DNA from: Betaproteobacteria bacterium
Lineage (GTDB): Bacteria > Pseudomonadota > Gammaproteobacteria > Burkholderiales > Rhodocyclaceae
Length of the DNA: 37,000 nucleotides
Reading direction: 5' to 3'
Assembly: GCA_012026675.1 (NCBI GenBank)
Contig: VEPA01000190.1
Location: 1-37,000, forward strand
A model generated the notes under the pieces. The model was not told the DNA's origin, ran no database searches, and saw only the letters and a program-made list of their open reading frames with translations. This document shows, piece after piece, positions 34,728 to 37,000 of this stretch; position 1 is the first letter of the stretch, and every line of letters begins with the position of its first letter. Made by a program: the position numbers and the translations under genes.

Positions 34728-35127
34728 GGGAGACTTTCTCTTCCGGCGCGGGTTTGGCAACATCCTGGGTTGCAAGCGGACAGTTCAAGCGTGTCGCCAA
34801 TTCGAGATAGGCGGCATCGTATGTCGTGATGCCATGGGTTTCAGCCAGGTCGGCTATTTCAACCAGCGGAACCACCCTGCCGTCGGGCGCCAGCGGCAGG
34901 CGCGAGGCGCGCGCCAGCAGCCCCTTGGCATCCCTGGCATTGATGCGCTTGCGCCGTTGCGCGGTATGCAGGACATTGGCGAATTCGAGATGCCACAAGG
35001 CAGGCACGTGCAGTGAATAGTGCGGCAAGGCTTCGAGCAGGCTTTCGCTCCATGCATTCGCCTCATCGTCGAGGAACCAGGGGATCGCCGCCGCACAGTC
35101 GATGACCAGCGGCGGCTTTGAACTCAC
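34717..35127 (-). CDS. vapC: PIN-domain toxin (VapC-type ribonuclease)
   Basis: A 136-aa PIN-fold protein expected to cleave RNA with Mg2+. Acidic residues sit where PIN domains need them: VIDCAAAIPWFL (D10), HLEFANVL (E), TYDAAYLELA (D) and LATQD (D). The start is a GTG at 35127 that overlaps the antitoxin stop by 4 bp (GTGA), the usual coupling in toxin-antitoxin operons. WxLExxNVL and YDAxYLELA are typical of VapC toxins paired with Phd-type antitoxins. Downstream it overlaps the methyltransferase remnant. Confidence 0.88.
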   Translation of the reverse strand: MSSKPPLVIDCAAAIPWFLDDEANAWSESLLEALPHYSLHVPALWHLEFANVLHTAQRRKRINARDAKGLLARASRLPLAPDGRVVPLVEIADLAETHGITTYDAAYLELATRLNCPLATQDVAKPAPEEKVSLVP

Positions 35128-35342
35128 CGCCGTCCCGCCGCGATCAACTCAGAAAGCGTGCTACCGGGCTTTGCGCCGCGATCAATCCCGCGACGAAATG
35201 CCCGCAACTCGGCAGTCCAGTCGGCAAGCGCCGAAGCGTCGGACGATGCCTCGGGCGCTACCAGCACTTCTTCGCCCTGCGCGACGCGCTCGACCAGTTG
35301 CGACAACTGGGCCTTGGCTTCAAAGATTCCGACACTCAACAT
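35124..35342 (-). CDS. Phd/YefM-family antitoxin, internally shortened
   Basis: A 72-aa antitoxin partner of the PIN toxin. The N-terminus SVGIFEAKAQLSQLVERVAQGEEVLVA is the Phd dimerisation and DNA-binding domain. Relatives continue with an RxGKPVAxL-type segment before the toxin-binding tail; here EEVLVA passes directly into PEASSDASALADW, so roughly ten or more residues seem to be missing. The C-terminal TAELRAFRRGIDRG resembles the toxin-neutralising helix. GAGGAG lies 6 nt before the ATG. It should bind and neutralise VapC and repress the operon; the missing segment may affect DNA binding. Confidence 0.78.
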   Translation of the reverse strand: MLSVGIFEAKAQLSQLVERVAQGEEVLVAPEASSDASALADWTAELRAFRRGIDRGAKPGSTLSELIAAGRR

Positions 35343-35374
35343 GGGCGACTCCTCGTTTCGACCCGCCCCGTATA

Positions 35375-35396
35375 ACCAGATTCTTAATAAAACTGG

Positions 35397-35397
<1 letters not shown>
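35375..35397 (-). promoter_or_regulatory. Candidate operator/promoter of the toxin-antitoxin operon
   Basis: An inverted repeat ACCAG-N13-CTGGT lies 33 bp before the antitoxin start, next to a TTATAC that could be a -10 on the minus strand. Its edge touches the clpB stop codon. Autoregulation by the antitoxin-toxin complex at such palindromes is usual. Confidence 0.4.

Positions 35398-37000
<1,603 letters not shown>

Overview
The window is GC-rich and densely coded, and reads as chromosomal DNA of a betaproteobacterium. Rhodocyclales is my best guess from protein flavour and gene order (lon - tRNA-Val - ppiD, the aat-bpt pair, hpnCDE); no rRNA or marker search was possible. I see no phage, insertion sequence, conjugative module or CRISPR array. 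Most genes are housekeeping, with three accessory-looking stretches: the fbp region, the cyclase/acetyltransferase cluster, and the toxin-antitoxin/methylase-remnant patch beside clpB.

Layout. 1-1.1 kb: the start of an acyl-CoA synthetase and an AcuI-type acrylyl-CoA reductase. 1.3-1.8 kb: an exported NlpC/P60 hydrolase. 1.84-6.1 kb: a ferric-iron ABC importer split over both strands (fbpA +, fbpB -, fbpC +), with a Fur-box-like promoter before fbpA and a double-CDGSH Fe-S protein inside the block. 6.1-7.6 kb: aat and bpt, the two N-degron aminoacyl-transferases, following fbpC with a 4-bp overlap. 7.6-9.9 kb: a long imperfect palindrome, then an orphan family-5 solute-binding lipoprotein. 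9.96-12.7 kb: fabI and ppiD, converging on a shared hairpin.

12.8-19.0 kb, all on the minus strand: tRNA-Leu(UAG), tig, clpP, clpX, lon, tRNA-Val(UAC). This is a protein-folding and proteolysis block, and lon has a near-consensus sigma-32 promoter. The trigger factor gene carries an in-frame TAG at codon 241 in otherwise intact coding sequence. 19.2-22.1 kb: hpnC-hpnD-hpnE, the farnesyl-PP to squalene route; no squalene-hopene cyclase gene is in the window. 22.1-24.5 kb: a LolD/YbbA-type ATPase divergent from tesA, then mnmH (tRNA 2-selenouridine synthase).

24.6-32.4 kb: a small methyltransferase, then a plus-strand cluster of class III cyclase fused to a hemerythrin domain, a Pat-type protein lysine acetyltransferase, tag (3-methyladenine glycosylase), and a second class III cyclase with GAF-GAF-PAS-cyclase-TPR-like order, the plan of cyanobacterial CyaB1. 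This is the most unusual part: two sensory cyclases bracket a protein acetyltransferase, and the hemerythrin domain keeps six of seven iron ligands with Asp in place of one His. A cAMP-to-protein-acetylation circuit is a hypothesis from gene order only.

32.4-37 kb: an Fsr-like MFS exporter, an exported Arg/Asp-rich helical protein of unknown function, a decayed DNA methyltransferase fragment, a Phd/PIN toxin-antitoxin pair whose antitoxin appears internally shortened, and the 3' two-thirds of clpB.
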